DNA from: Rhizobium terrae
GTDB lineage: Bacteria; Pseudomonadota; Alphaproteobacteria; Rhizobiales; Rhizobiaceae
Assembly: GCF_003425685.1 (NCBI RefSeq)
Contig: NZ_QJKM01000018.1
Location: 1 to 64,000, forward strand
Length of the DNA: 64,000 nucleotides
Reading direction: 5' to 3'
Positions 1 to 9,017 of the stretch are shown piece by piece. A program made the position numbers and the translations under genes. The number at the start of each line of letters is the position of its first letter. Position 1 is the first letter of the stretch. The notes beneath the pieces are model-generated. The model did not search any database. It had not been told where the DNA came from and saw nothing but the letters and a program-made list of their open reading frames with translations.

Positions 1-90
1 CTCACCCTGCATCCCTCTCGACAATGCAGGATTCACCGAAATCTCAATCGTCATCTATTGCTCCTCTCAAAACAGAGGGGTCACTTCTTT

Positions 91-975
91 ATGCCGTCCG
101 GGGGTCAATTGTGCATGTCGCCCGACATGCAGCGGGTGCTGGATCACATAGACCGGCATCTGGACGACGATCTGGACCTGGATGCGTTGAGCAGCGTCGC
201 GGCCTATTCGAAATATCATTTCCACCGGCAGTTCACGGCGACCTTCGGGCTGTCCGTGCATCGTTATGTCCAGCTTGCGCGCATGAAGCGCGCTTCATAC
301 CGGCTGGCCTACGGGGATGCCCAAAGCATCACGGACATAGCGATGGATGCCGGTTACGATGCGCCGGACGCCTTCGCCCGCGCCTTTCGGCAACGGTTCG
401 GGCGATCACCCTCGTCGTTTCGGAAATCTCCCGGCTGGGAGCCGTGGCTTGCCGCCCTCGGGCCTCTCGACAACGCAAGGAACAAGCTCATGCAGAAGAC
501 CTTTACGACTGACGACGTGACTATCCGCGACGTGCCCCCCACGCCGGTGGCGATCATCGAGCATCGGGGCGACCCGGCGACGCTCGGCGCCACCCTCCAG
601 CGGTTCATCGCGTGGCGCAAGGCCGCCGGCCTGCACCCCAGGACAAGTCCGACCTTCAATGTCTGGCGTTCCGAGCGGCGTCCTGCGTCGCCTGCCGATT
701 ATAGCGTGGACCTTTGTGTCGGGACCGACCAACCGATCGAGGCGAACGGCGAAGAGATCAAAGCCGGCGAGGTCCCCGGCGGACGCTGCGCGGTGCTGCG
801 CGTCGTCGGCAACACCGACAATCTGGAACCCGCCGCGCTCTACCTTTATCGCGACTGGCTTCCGGCCAGCGGTGAGGAAGCACGCGACTTCCCGCTCTAT
901 TGCCAGCGGCTGAGCTTCCTCCCGGAGGTGCCGGAGCATGAGACGGTGGCGGAACTGTTCTTGCCGCTGAAATAG
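91..975 (+). CDS. AraC-family transcriptional regulator with GyrI-like effector domain
   Basis: The first 110 or so residues are an AraC-type double helix-turn-helix. It includes the usual FHRQF segment of helix 2 and the second HTH ending in FGRSPSSFRKS. The rest, beginning near TFTTDDVTIRDVPPTPVA, is a GyrI-like small-molecule-binding domain, as in Rob- or BltR-type regulators, so a drug- or metabolite-responsive activator is likely. The start is uncertain: ATG at 91 has an AGAGGGG upstream, while ATG at 115 (MSPDMQRVLDHID) fits the usual N-terminus of the family. A TTG at 58 is also in frame. No target gene can be named. Confidence 0.85.
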   Translation: MPSGGQLCMSPDMQRVLDHIDRHLDDDLDLDALSSVAAYSKYHFHRQFTATFGLSVHRYVQLARMKRASYRLAYGDAQSITDIAMDAGYDAPDAFARAFRQRFGRSPSSFRKSPGWEPWLAALGPLDNARNKLMQKTFTTDDVTIRDVPPTPVAIIEHRGDPATLGATLQRFIAWRKAAGLHPRTSPTFNVWRSERRPASPADYSVDLCVGTDQPIEANGEEIKAGEVPGGRCAVLRVVGNTDNLEPAALYLYRDWLPASGEEARDFPLYCQRLSFLPEVPEHETVAELFLPLK

Positions 976-1075
976 CGCCCTCTGGCGGCCTGTCCCTTCC
1001 GGCTGCAGGAAGCGGACGGGCCGCGATCCACCCGATCTCAGTCTTCACGGTTCCCGGCCTGGATCGAAAAACGGC

Positions 1076-2128
1076 TCAGAGCGGCGCGCTCTGGCGCAGG
1101 CGATAGGGACCGGGCTGGCGCACACTCGCCGTGGTGCGGAGCGGCCGCAAGCCGTCTCGGGCATCTCCAGCCTGATTGTCCGCCTGCATCGGGTGCTGCT
1201 GCGGCTCGGCATAGGTATAGCTGTCGGCGCGGCGCCAGGCTTCGACCCGCTTGCCGCATTCGTCTTCGTCGAGCGCGTTCCAGAGGAGCTCGGCGCGGGT
1301 CATGCCGCCATGGGGAGTGCTCAGATGGTCGTAGAGCCGCTGCAGGATAAAGAGCGCGTCCTCCGCCGCCATCGCCAGTCCCTTCAGCGTGGTGGCGAGC
1401 TGCTGGCCGGAAATGTCGAGCATGATGCGCTCGGAAAGCCAGTGGCTGGCCGAAAGCGTATCGGCAAGCACGGTGGCGAACAGGCCGGTTTCGCGGTTGC
1501 GGGCGAAGCGCACCAGCAGCGCCTCCTGGATCGGCGACAGGTTGCGCAGGCCGAGCCGGTCTTCGGCCGGGCGGCTGACATGGCCGGCAAGCGCCTTGAG
1601 GCGCTGGCGCATCTGTTCCTCGCGGGCAAGGCGCTCGGCCTCGTCCACCATTTCCTGTGTCGGCCGCTCGCGGATCGGCTCGTCCGTCACCCGCGCCTCG
1701 CCGCGTCGGCCCGCGCGGTCGTGACGCAGGCCGACCAGCGCGTCGATGACGGTCGGTGACAGCGCTTCGCGCCGCACGATGGCGCGCGCATGCGCTTCTC
1801 CCTGCGTGCGGGCGATGGCGATCAGCGCGTCGTCGGTCAGGCAGGTCGAGGAGGTGAGGAAGGGGGCGGCGACCGTGATCGGCTGGCTGGCGATGAAATA
1901 GGCGACCGCCGGCGGCACGTTCTCGCATTGGGACAGGGCAGCGACGGCGTCCCGGCGGGCCGCTTCCGAGGAGGCGGAGAACAGCGGCGAGAAGAGTTCG
2001 GCAAACTGACGGAGTTCCGACCGCGACGGGTGCGGCAGGCTTTCGAAACTCGTCACGGTGGCCATCAGCACCACATCCTTCTTACGCATGGCCTGGGGCC
2101 TTTCAAGCTCTCGAAACTCGTTCGTCAC
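1076..2128 (-). CDS. DUF2336 domain protein
   Basis: A soluble protein of about 350 residues with no signal peptide or membrane segment. The N-terminal text VTSFESLPHPSRSELRQF followed by helical repeats matches the DUF2336 family, common in Rhizobiales and of unknown function. The C-terminal part is rich in Arg, Gln and Pro. The frame is open from a TTG at 2152. GTG at 2128 (VTNEFRELERPQ) is used here, and ATG at 2089 or 2065 is also possible. It converges with the AraC gene, with a 100 bp gap. Confidence 0.65.
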   Translation of the reverse strand: MTNEFRELERPQAMRKKDVVLMATVTSFESLPHPSRSELRQFAELFSPLFSASSEAARRDAVAALSQCENVPPAVAYFIASQPITVAAPFLTSSTCLTDDALIAIARTQGEAHARAIVRREALSPTVIDALVGLRHDRAGRRGEARVTDEPIRERPTQEMVDEAERLAREEQMRQRLKALAGHVSRPAEDRLGLRNLSPIQEALLVRFARNRETGLFATVLADTLSASHWLSERIMLDISGQQLATTLKGLAMAAEDALFILQRLYDHLSTPHGGMTRAELLWNALDEDECGKRVEAWRRADSYTYAEPQQHPMQADNQAGDARDGLRPLRTTASVRQPGPYRLRQSAPL

Positions 2129-2309
2129 AGGCAAACTCTTGATCCTACGCAATACAAATCCGAAAGGCGCTGCCCGCAGAGTGCCGCGAAGCGTTCAGGA
2201 TCGCTGATCAGCTCACCCGGCGCGTCATCGTACCTTTCCTGGGAAACTCCCGGCGGCGTCGGCCCCATCACGCAGCTGTGAGAACAGCCGCCGGACGGGA
2301 CGCCTTGGT

Positions 2310-2324
2310 TTAACCGGATGCTAA
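2310..2324. promoter_or_regulatory. Possible CtrA box (TTAA-N7-CTAA)
   Basis: TTAACCGGATGCTAA differs by one base from the alphaproteobacterial CtrA consensus TTAA-N7-TTAA. A GTTAAC follows at 2335-2340. It lies about 180 bp upstream of the DUF2336 start. Single matches of this length are frequent by chance. Confidence 0.25.
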
Positions 2325-2509
2325 CCCTTCGAGAGTTAACGGTCGGTGAAAACGGATCGTTTTGATACGCCTGTCATTTTTTGCAGTTCTATTGCGCCTG
2401 CCATTGACGGCCACGGCCGCCGGCGGTCCTGCCGGAGCCTGTGGAAACCGACGTGAACAAAATGACCGTGTCTGCGTTTTTGTTGCGGACAACAGAGAAG
2501 TACCAGTAG

Positions 2510-2537
2510 CAAGTGCTATATTAGCATTAGCACCTTG
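2510..2537. promoter_or_regulatory. Near-palindromic operator-like sequence
   Basis: CAAGTGCTA, a 9-base centre, then TAGCACCTTG form an inverted repeat with one unpaired base. It sits in AT-rich DNA within the gap before the small gene at 2815. The core GTGCTATA resembles the arms of the RelBE-type operator at 9011-9044. No regulator gene lies beside it. Confidence 0.35.
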
Positions 2538-2597
2538 TTAATGCTGCTCTGGCTGAATTCATGCAGTAGCCGGCGAGTGTTGCCGGTTTTGAGTTCC

Positions 2598-2626
2598 GGA
2601 TGGCCCATGCGTTCTCGGGGCCATCC
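2598..2626. repeat. Hairpin, 9-bp stem
   Basis: GGATGGCCC and GGGCCATCC are exact complements around an 11-base loop. No T-run follows, so it is not a classical terminator. It could be a processing or folding element in the 5' region of the gene at 2815. Confidence 0.4.
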
Positions 2627-2814
2627 ATTTCCGGCCGGTTCAGGCGGAACCTGCCGTTCATGCCGAAATGTCCCTGCGCCTTCCCGACGAGGCGCACAGA
2701 CGAGAAAGACGCGGATGCTCGGGTTATCCCGGGAAGCGTCGGCCCCTTCGAAAGTGGGCAGGGTGAGATCGGTCCGTCTTCATCCGTCTCGAATTCCTTA
2801 AAACGGAGACGAGC

Positions 2815-2994
2815 ATGGCAGAGATCGTGGTATTGAACAGATGGCGCAGTGAACATGCGGCGCGCCGGCCGCAGATCAAGATCGGCGAGGTGAAGGAGGC
2901 AGGCCAGATTCTGCTGTTCACCGGCGTTCGTTACGAGCGTTTCGACGATCGGATGGACCGCAAGGCGGAAAACCACGCCGTCCGCGCCGAATAG
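2815..2994 (+). CDS. Small conserved-looking protein, 59 aa
   Basis: It starts MAEIVVLNRWRSEHAARRPQ and contains FTGVRYERFDDR. It is hydrophilic, basic in the first half, with no signal peptide or Cys. A good ribosome site (ACGGAG) lies 8 bases before the ATG. The author recalls similar short proteins of about 60 residues containing RYERF in rhizobia, none with a known function. The opposite strand is also open here, but its product has no family character. Confidence 0.6.
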   Translation: MAEIVVLNRWRSEHAARRPQIKIGEVKEAGQILLFTGVRYERFDDRMDRKAENHAVRAE

Positions 2995-3006
2995 CGGTCA
3001 TCCCGC

Positions 3007-3585
3007 TCAGAACCGGCTTCTGGAGCGCCACTCGAAAGGCGCGCAGGTTGCCTGGGCCAGGAATTGCGACGCTACCTCGCTGTAACTCTGTTGCGGCGTC
3101 AGACTTCTCAAGACGACATATCCCTCCGCCTGTCTCGTCTCCACCAGGATCGATTGCGAAACCGCCCGCGGCAAGGCCTTGCGGAGCGCGGTGAGCTGCA
3201 CCGGGGTCGCGATCACCACATCCAGGACGCCGCCGGCCGAGGTCCGGTCGTTGATGCTGAAGACCTCGTTGGAGGACGCATCGAAGACGGCCAGCGACCA
3301 GAAGGGGGCGCCGGGATTGGCGGCGGTCAGCCGCAGCGGTCCTTCGGAGACGTCGAAGGCGCAGACTGCCACGTCCATGAAGGGATCGTCCATTGCCAGC
3401 CCCGCCCGGTCCGGCGTCTCGCCGAGACGGTAGAAGCGGTGCATCTCGCCCTCGGCAAGCACCCGCGTATAGGCATCCTTCTCGCTGAATTCCGGCAGCA
3501 GCAGCACGATGACGAGATGCAGGAGCGCTGCGCCGATGACGCCGACGACGACGGCGAACAGGATCTGCAGCGCGAACCTAGGCAT
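3007..3585 (-). CDS. DUF1254-type membrane-anchored protein
   Basis: 192 residues. An N-terminal membrane segment (about 5-31, AVVVGVIGAALLHLVIVLLL) is followed by a periplasmic domain containing WSLAVFDASSNEVFSIND. This fits the short rhizobial DUF1254 proteins, of unknown role. It is the second gene of a two-gene operon: its start overlaps the end of the DUF1214 gene by 8 bp, which implies translational coupling. Confidence 0.6.
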   Translation of the reverse strand: MPRFALQILFAVVVGVIGAALLHLVIVLLLPEFSEKDAYTRVLAEGEMHRFYRLGETPDRAGLAMDDPFMDVAVCAFDVSEGPLRLTAANPGAPFWSLAVFDASSNEVFSINDRTSAGGVLDVVIATPVQLTALRKALPRAVSQSILVETRQAEGYVVLRSLTPQQSYSEVASQFLAQATCAPFEWRSRSRF

Positions 3586-4165
3586 TGCCGCACCCGGTCT
3601 TTTCGATGCGCGGCATCGAGAGGTCGATTAGGCCGGAACTGCCGGCCGTCGGCGTGTCGAGCAGGGTGAGCGTCAGCCGGAACGGGCCGGCCGCCGGCGC
3701 CGCCAGCCAGTTGCCGGGCCTTGCCGTCGGGGAAATCGCGATATCGAAGGCACCCTCCTGATCGCGCAGCACGGTGCGGGAATTCAGTGCCGACGGCAGG
3801 TCGGCGCGGGACGAGGGCACGGCCGCCCCCGGTGTCGCGACGAACAGCGTCCAGAAACGGGCGGGCGGCGTGTGGCCCGTCAACCGATAGGAACAGTCGC
3901 CGGTGAGCCGCGCCCCGCTCTCGTCGACCGAGGCGGTGAAGACGAGGCCCTCGGCGCTCGCATAAAGCAGCTTTCCGGCATTCGCCCGATGGGATTTCGC
4001 GTAAGGATCGGCATCCGCGGTCTGGGCCCGCGGAAACGCCTCCCAGGCGCCGAGCTTGATCGCCCCGAACCCGATCGTCGCATCGAGCGCCACCAGCGTC
4101 GACCATATCCCGCCCCCAAAGGCGATCGTCAGAGCGATGGCGATGAGAAAGGGAACACGGAACAA
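3578..4165 (-). CDS. DUF1214 domain protein
   Basis: 195 residues with an N-terminal membrane anchor or signal (PFLIAIALTIAFGGGIWST). A beta-rich domain follows, with YRLTGHTPPARFWTL, SRTVLRD and FDIAISPTARPGNWL, which are typical DUF1214 blocks. It is the first gene of the pair with the DUF1254 protein. In larger proteins these two domains occur fused, so the two products probably work together at the envelope. The biochemical role is unknown. Confidence 0.7.
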   Translation of the reverse strand: MFRVPFLIAIALTIAFGGGIWSTLVALDATIGFGAIKLGAWEAFPRAQTADADPYAKSHRANAGKLLYASAEGLVFTASVDESGARLTGDCSYRLTGHTPPARFWTLFVATPGAAVPSSRADLPSALNSRTVLRDQEGAFDIAISPTARPGNWLAAPAAGPFRLTLTLLDTPTAGSSGLIDLSMPRIEKTGCGNA

Positions 4166-4262
4166 GAGGGGCTCTTCGGGCTCTCGGGCAGATACATCAG
4201 AGGGTTAGCATTGATTGCGCCGAGGGGGAATGGGTGGAGATGAAACTCCCGGCATTGAATGC

Positions 4263-4281
4263 TATAACGTGATGCGTTATA
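4263..4281. promoter_or_regulatory. Inverted repeat operator of the higBA module
   Basis: TATAACG, five bases (TGATG), CGTTATA: a perfect 7-bp inverted repeat ending 9 bases before the toxin start codon. Its place and symmetry suit autoregulation by the HigA-like antitoxin, which is the usual arrangement for the family. Binding is inferred. Confidence 0.65.
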
Positions 4282-4290
4282 CTCCATTTC

Positions 4291-4575
4291 ATGATCAGGG
4301 ACTTTGCGGATCACGAAGTTGAGCGGATTTGGTCCGGCGTCCGGAGCCGCAAACTCCCATCGGACATTCAATCGGTTGCGTTGAGAAAACTGCGCCTGCT
4401 CAATCAGGCCCGTGTGCTGGCCGATCTCCGGGTTCCACCTGGTAACAGGCTGGAGAGTCTGAAGGGAGACCGCACAGGCCAGTTTTCGATCCGTATCAAC
4501 GATCAGTGGCGCATTTGTTTCGTCTGGACTGAAGGAGGGCCTGCTCATGTCGAAATCGTCGACTACCATGAATGA
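4291..4575 (+). CDS. higB: HigB-like toxin (RelE/ParE superfamily)
   Basis: 94 residues. It begins MIRDFADHEVERIWSG and ends with the family block FSIRINDQWRICFVW..HVEIVDYHE, matching HigB/RelE mRNA interferases that cut transcripts on the ribosome. The toxin-first order, with the antitoxin overlapping by 29 bp, is characteristic of higBA. It is preceded by its own palindromic operator. Confidence in the family is high; the activity of this copy is inferred. Confidence 0.88.
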   Translation: MIRDFADHEVERIWSGVRSRKLPSDIQSVALRKLRLLNQARVLADLRVPPGNRLESLKGDRTGQFSIRINDQWRICFVWTEGGPAHVEIVDYHE

Positions 4576-4867
4576 CAGCGACTGGTTGCCCAACCCGCAC
4601 CCGGGGGAGATTCTCCTGGAAGAGTTTCTGAAGCCTATAGGCATCAGCCAGAATGGTCTTTCCCGTGCTATCGAGGTGCCGCCCCGGCGAATCAACGAGA
4701 TCGTACTCGGCAAACGTTCGATCACGGCCGATACCGATCTACGGCTGGCGCGCTATTTCGGCATGTCTGAAGGATTTTTCCTGGGCCTGCAGGCCGATTA
4801 CGACCTGATGCAGCGCCGCCGGGAAATCGGCGAAGAACTGAACCGCATCGCGCCGCGCGCGGCTTAG
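4547..4867 (+). CDS. higA: HigA-like antitoxin, XRE-type HTH
   Basis: 106 residues with NPHPGEILLEEFLKPIGISQ, then a helix-turn-helix and the typical tail GMSEGFFLGLQADYDL of HigA/VapI antitoxins. ATG at 4547 is chosen because a strong AAGGAGG at 4532-4538 sits 8 bases upstream, inside the toxin gene. ATG at 4568 is an alternative. The protein should neutralise HigB and repress the operon through the repeat at 4263-4281. Confidence 0.88.
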   Translation: MSKSSTTMNDSDWLPNPHPGEILLEEFLKPIGISQNGLSRAIEVPPRRINEIVLGKRSITADTDLRLARYFGMSEGFFLGLQADYDLMQRRREIGEELNRIAPRAA

Positions 4868-4872
4868 CCACT

Positions 4873-7116
4873 CTACCGCCGCAGTTCCGCGCTGGCCGGC
4901 TTCACCGTCGCGACCGGGTTGCGTGCCGGCGTTTCGCTCGTGGCGGCGGGAACGGTCGCTTCCGCCACCCTTGCCGGCGCCGAGGAGAGCGGGGCTGCGC
5001 TCTTCAGGCTGTCGGCGATCTGTTTGAGCAGGCGGGTGGATTCGGCCGAAAGCGAGCGGGGGCGGACGAGGGCCTGCAGCACCGTCGGTTCGCTGCCTTC
5101 CTTCTTCTTCGCGACTGGGCTTCCCTTGTGGTCGCCGGTCGGCAGCGGGTTCTGGATGCCGGGGATGGCTCTGAGCTCGATGCCCTGGTGGGCGTAGTCC
5201 ATCACCGTCTTGAAGGCCATGGCCGGCAGCGAGCCGCCGGTCATGTTGTTCATCGACGTGAAGTCGTCGTTGCCGAACCACACGGCGGTCGTGTAATTGC
5301 CGGTGAAGCCGATGAACCAGGCGTCGCGATAGCTCTGCGACGTGCCGGTCTTGCCGCCGGTGACGATGCCGCCGTCCAGCGCCGCCTTGCGGGCCGTGCC
5401 GATGACGGGGATCTGCGTCAGGATGCGGTTCATCGACGACGTCGCCTTTTCCGACAGAACGCGCCTGGCCGGCGGTTCGTCCCGGTTGAAGTCGTAGAGC
5501 ACGTCGCCGCCGTATCCGAGAACCTGTTCGATGCCGTGGCGGCGCGACTGCATTCCGCCCGCCGGCATGACGGCATAACCCGTCGCCTGGTCGAGTACGG
5601 TGACTTCCGAGGTGCCGAGCGGAATGGTCTTGTCCTTCCTGAGCGGCGTCTCGATGCCGAAGGCCTTGGCGGTCTGCACGATCACGTCGGTGCCGAGCAC
5701 GTCCTTGGCAAGCCGCACCGGGACGGTGTTCAGCGACTGCGCCATGGCGGAAAGCAGCGTCACCTTGCCCTTGTAGGAGCGGCCGTAGTTCTGCGGCGAC
5801 CAGCCGTTCCAGGTGATCGGCGCGTCCGAAATGGTCGATTCGGGCGTGTAGCCGTGCTCCATCGCGGCGGAATAGGTATAGAGCTTGAAGGACGAGCCCG
5901 GCTGGCGCAGTGCCTTGGTGGCGCGGTTGAACTGGCTTTCGCCGTAGTCGCGGCCGCCGACCATGGCGCGCACCGCCCCGCCGTTCTCGATCATCACCAT
6001 GGCGCCCTGCTTGACCTTGTAGCTCTCGCCGTATTCGCGCAGGCTCGATTCCATCGCGGCTTCGGCGGCCTGCTGCAGGCCGGTGTCGATCGTGGTGCGC
6101 ACGATGACGGAATGTTCCTTGATCTTGCCGGCGGCTGCGAGCCGCTGCACCTCGTCGAAGGCCCAGTCGAGGAAGAAGTCCGGCGCCTTGGCATCCGCCC
6201 GGTCGATGACGCTTGCGGGACTGCGCCTTGCGCCGATCACCTGGCCCTCGGTCATCAGGCCGCTCTGCACCAGGTTGGAGAGAACCTCGTTGGCGCGGGC
6301 GCGGGCGGCCGGCAGGTTGACATGCGGCGCGTATTTCGCCGGCGCCTTGAAGAGGCCGGCCAGCATGGCGCTCTCGGCGAGGTTTACCTCGGTGATGTTC
6401 TTGCCGAAATAGAACTGCGCCGCCGCCGCCGCCCCGAACGTGCCGGCGCCCATATAGGCGCGGTCGAGATAGAGCGACAGGATCTCCTTCTTGGAAAGGT
6501 TCGCCTCCAGCCACAGCGACAGGAAGGCCTCCTTGATCTTGCGCTCGATGGAGCGCTCGTTCGTCAGGAACAGGTTCTTGGCGAGTTGCTGGGTCAGCGT
6601 CGAACCGCCCTGCACGACGCCGCCGGCCTTGGCGTTCTCGCTCATGGCGCGGGCAAGGCCGAAGAAGTCGATGCCGAAATGATCGAAGAAGCGGCGGTCT
6701 TCGGTCGCCAGCACCGCCTTGATGAGATGATCCGGCAGCTGGTCGATCGGCACCGAGTCCTCGTGGATGATGCCGCGATGGCCGATCGTATTGCCGTAGC
6801 GGTCGAGGAAGGTGACGGCGAAATCGCCGCGATTGCGCCAGTCTTCGTGGGTTTCCTCGAAGGCCGGCTGGGCGAGCGCGAGCAGCAGCACGAAGCCGGC
6901 GGTGCCTAATGTCATCGCCTCGCCGGCGAGTTCGAAGCCGACGCGCTTCCAGCCGCGCACGCGAAAACGGCGGGAAAAGATGGTGATCTCCTCCCAGATT
7001 TCGCCGAGCCGGAAGCCGAGGTTCCAGACGGTGGAATCGATCCAGGAATCGATGCGCAGCAGAAGGTGGCGCCTGCTGCGCGGCCTTTCGTCAGGTGACT
7101 TTGGCTCGTCCTGCAC
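4873..7116 (-). CDS. Penicillin-binding protein 1A family, bifunctional transglycosylase/transpeptidase
   Basis: 747 residues. A basic cytoplasmic tail and one membrane segment (about 67-86) come first. The glycosyltransferase 51 domain follows, with EDRRFFDHFG (catalytic Glu139) and GGSTLTQQLAKNLFL (170-184). The transpeptidase domain has SSFK with nucleophile Ser408, SLN at 461-463 and KTGTS at 589-593. All active-site motifs of both domains are intact. It polymerises and cross-links peptidoglycan in the periplasm. The gene ends 6 bp after the higA stop on the opposite strand. The final 100 residues are low-complexity. Confidence 0.93.
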   Translation of the reverse strand: MQDEPKSPDERPRSRRHLLLRIDSWIDSTVWNLGFRLGEIWEEITIFSRRFRVRGWKRVGFELAGEAMTLGTAGFVLLLALAQPAFEETHEDWRNRGDFAVTFLDRYGNTIGHRGIIHEDSVPIDQLPDHLIKAVLATEDRRFFDHFGIDFFGLARAMSENAKAGGVVQGGSTLTQQLAKNLFLTNERSIERKIKEAFLSLWLEANLSKKEILSLYLDRAYMGAGTFGAAAAAQFYFGKNITEVNLAESAMLAGLFKAPAKYAPHVNLPAARARANEVLSNLVQSGLMTEGQVIGARRSPASVIDRADAKAPDFFLDWAFDEVQRLAAAGKIKEHSVIVRTTIDTGLQQAAEAAMESSLREYGESYKVKQGAMVMIENGGAVRAMVGGRDYGESQFNRATKALRQPGSSFKLYTYSAAMEHGYTPESTISDAPITWNGWSPQNYGRSYKGKVTLLSAMAQSLNTVPVRLAKDVLGTDVIVQTAKAFGIETPLRKDKTIPLGTSEVTVLDQATGYAVMPAGGMQSRRHGIEQVLGYGGDVLYDFNRDEPPARRVLSEKATSSMNRILTQIPVIGTARKAALDGGIVTGGKTGTSQSYRDAWFIGFTGNYTTAVWFGNDDFTSMNNMTGGSLPAMAFKTVMDYAHQGIELRAIPGIQNPLPTGDHKGSPVAKKKEGSEPTVLQALVRPRSLSAESTRLLKQIADSLKSAAPLSSAPARVAEATVPAATSETPARNPVATVKPASAELRR

Positions 7117-7306
7117 CGGTAAAATCCCCGCCCTCTGGTGAGATGTGCTTGACGCCGTCCCGCGCAGGGATCAAGAGCATGAGCGTCTCAACCGTTATTC
7201 AGCAATAGCTGACAAATGGTGTATGCGCGATAGCGAAATCGCAACAGGGTAAAAGGGCGGCTGGAGCAATTTGTTCCATTTTGCCGCAAACGTGATTGCC
7301 GCAACC

Positions 7307-7801
7307 ATGCCGATACCGAATGATCAGCCTTTCTGGAAGACCAAGCAGCTTGAAGAGCTGAACCAGGCGGAGTGGGAAAGCCTCTGTGACGGCTGCGGCC
7401 TGTGCTGTCTCAACAAGCTCGAGGACTGGGACACGGGCGAGGTGGCCTTCACCTCCGTCGCCTGTCGGCTGCTCGACGGCGAAAGCTGTCGGTGCAGGGA
7501 TTACGACAACCGGCAGGCGACCGTGCCGGACTGCATCCAGCTGACGCCTGAGAGCGTGCGCGAGATCACCTGGCTGCCGCCCACCTGCGGCTACCGCCTC
7601 GTGCGCGACGGCGAGGACCTCTACTGGTGGCACCCGCTGGTCTCCGGCGATCCGGAGACCGTGCATCAGGCCGGCATTTCCGCCCGCGGCCGCACCGTCA
7701 GCGAAACCGAGGTCGAGGTGGAGGACTTCGAAGATTACCTGGTGGACTGGCCGCTCTCCGTGGGCACGCCTGTGGTAGACAAGAAGCAGTCCTCCACCTA
7801 A
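7307..7801 (+). CDS. YcgN/UPF0260-type cysteine-cluster protein
   Basis: 164 residues beginning MPIPNDQPFWKTKQLEELN. Cysteines occur in CDGCGLCCLNK, CRLLDGESCRCRDYDNR and DCIQLTP, the pattern of the UPF0260/YkgJ-like zinc or iron-sulfur cluster proteins. Its role is not established. The frame is open 36 bases further upstream, but ATG at 7307 gives the family-typical N-terminus. It is divergent from the PBP1A gene. Confidence 0.8.
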   Translation: MPIPNDQPFWKTKQLEELNQAEWESLCDGCGLCCLNKLEDWDTGEVAFTSVACRLLDGESCRCRDYDNRQATVPDCIQLTPESVREITWLPPTCGYRLVRDGEDLYWWHPLVSGDPETVHQAGISARGRTVSETEVEVEDFEDYLVDWPLSVGTPVVDKKQSST

Positions 7802-7850
7802 GTATTTAGCCGAATATACGCGGCCGCGATGAGCGATTATTCCTTGCATC

Positions 7851-9017
7851 GTGTCCGAGACTTTCGATGCAGGTATTCTCGATGGCAATGCGATGACGGC
7901 GGAAGGGACGTTGGCAGACCGCCTCTATGAGGCAGCTCTTGTTCCCGAATTGTGGACTGAGACCTGTGAGAGGCTGGCCCGGGAAGCCCGGTCCGATACC
8001 GCTACGATCTTCACGGTCGATACCCGTGGCAATCATCGTTATGTGACGACGCCGAACATTGCCGAAGGGTTCGCCCAGTTCGTGCAGAGCGAACACAGGC
8101 TGAACAATATCAGGCCGTTACGGGCCATGGAGCGCTTTCCCTTCTCCTTCGCCAGGGATATCGACCTTCTCAGCAGGGAGGAATTCGAAAAGGACGCCAT
8201 CCGCCGCGATTTCATCATTCCCGGAGGAATGGAGTGGGAGGCCGGCTGGGCCTTCCAGGAGCCGACCGGGCATATCATCGTCATCACCCTGATGCGCGCC
8301 AACGGGCGGGACCATTTCAGCACCGATGAACTGGCCCGGCTCGATCTCCTGAAGCCCGACCTTGCGCGCGCCGCCTATATTTCGTCGAGGCTTGCTTTTA
8401 ACGAAGCGCGGTCGATGACCGAGACCCTCTCGATCCTGGGGCTGCCGGCGGCGGTGATCGGCGACGACGGTCAGGCGATCGCCATGAACCGGGAGATGGA
8501 GGCCCTGTCGCCGCGCATCCGCACCGGCGCCGGCGACCGGCTGGTGTTGGAGGCCCCCGGCGCCAACGCCCTGCTGGACGAGGCGATCCTGCGCTATACG
8601 GCCGAGGCCGTCCCGGTCGTGCAATCGGTACCGCTGATGTCGCGCGACGCCGCGCCGGCGCTGATTCTGCATCTCCTGCCGGTGCGCCGCGCCGCCCGCG
8701 ACATCTTTTCGAGATCCATGGCGATCCTCGCCGTCACGGCGGTCGGGCGGGTGGGGCCGCCGGACATGCGGGTGCTCTGCGGCCTTTTCGACCTGACGCC
8801 GGCCGAAGCGCGCGTGGCCCGCGGCATCGCCATGGCCCAGACACCGGAAACGACCGCCGCCGCCCTCGGCATCTCGCTCGAAACCGCCCGCTCGCACCTG
8901 AAGAGGATCATGCAGAAGACCGGCACCTCCCGCCAGGCGGAACTGGTGCTCCTCCTCTCCGGCCTCTCGGCGCCGACTTTCGGCGGCGGGGCTGGAGGTG
9001 GCGAAGAGCTTCCATGA
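7851..9017 (+). CDS. LuxR-type HTH transcriptional regulator
   Basis: 388 residues (GTG start at 7851; ATG at 7893 is also possible). The C-terminus carries a LuxR/GerE HTH: FDLTPAEARVARGIAMAQTP, then ALGISLETARSHLKRIMQKTG. The N-terminal 300 residues look like a PAS/GAF-type sensor, with no membrane segment and no obvious phospho-acceptor domain. The ligand and targets are unknown. Its stop codon lies inside the palindromic operator of the following toxin-antitoxin module. Confidence 0.8.
   Translation: MSETFDAGILDGNAMTAEGTLADRLYEAALVPELWTETCERLAREARSDTATIFTVDTRGNHRYVTTPNIAEGFAQFVQSEHRLNNIRPLRAMERFPFSFARDIDLLSREEFEKDAIRRDFIIPGGMEWEAGWAFQEPTGHIIVITLMRANGRDHFSTDELARLDLLKPDLARAAYISSRLAFNEARSMTETLSILGLPAAVIGDDGQAIAMNREMEALSPRIRTGAGDRLVLEAPGANALLDEAILRYTAEAVPVVQSVPLMSRDAAPALILHLLPVRRAARDIFSRSMAILAVTAVGRVGPPDMRVLCGLFDLTPAEARVARGIAMAQTPETTAAALGISLETARSHLKRIMQKTGTSRQAELVLLLSGLSAPTFGGGAGGGEELP

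Larger units (their letters stand above)
2129..2814. other. Intergenic region of about 690 bp
   Basis: No convincing gene was found; the short open frames here have unnatural composition. The region holds a CtrA-like TTAA-N7-CTAA sequence at 2310-2324, a near-palindrome at 2510-2537 and a strong hairpin at 2598-2626, listed separately. It separates two divergent genes, so it should contain two promoters. A small RNA is possible but not shown. Confidence 0.5.

Noticed and set aside
2527..2976. 149-codon minus-strand frame overlapping the small gene at 2815
   Set aside because: The plus-strand 59-codon gene has a ribosome site and a plausible sequence; the antisense product lacks both.
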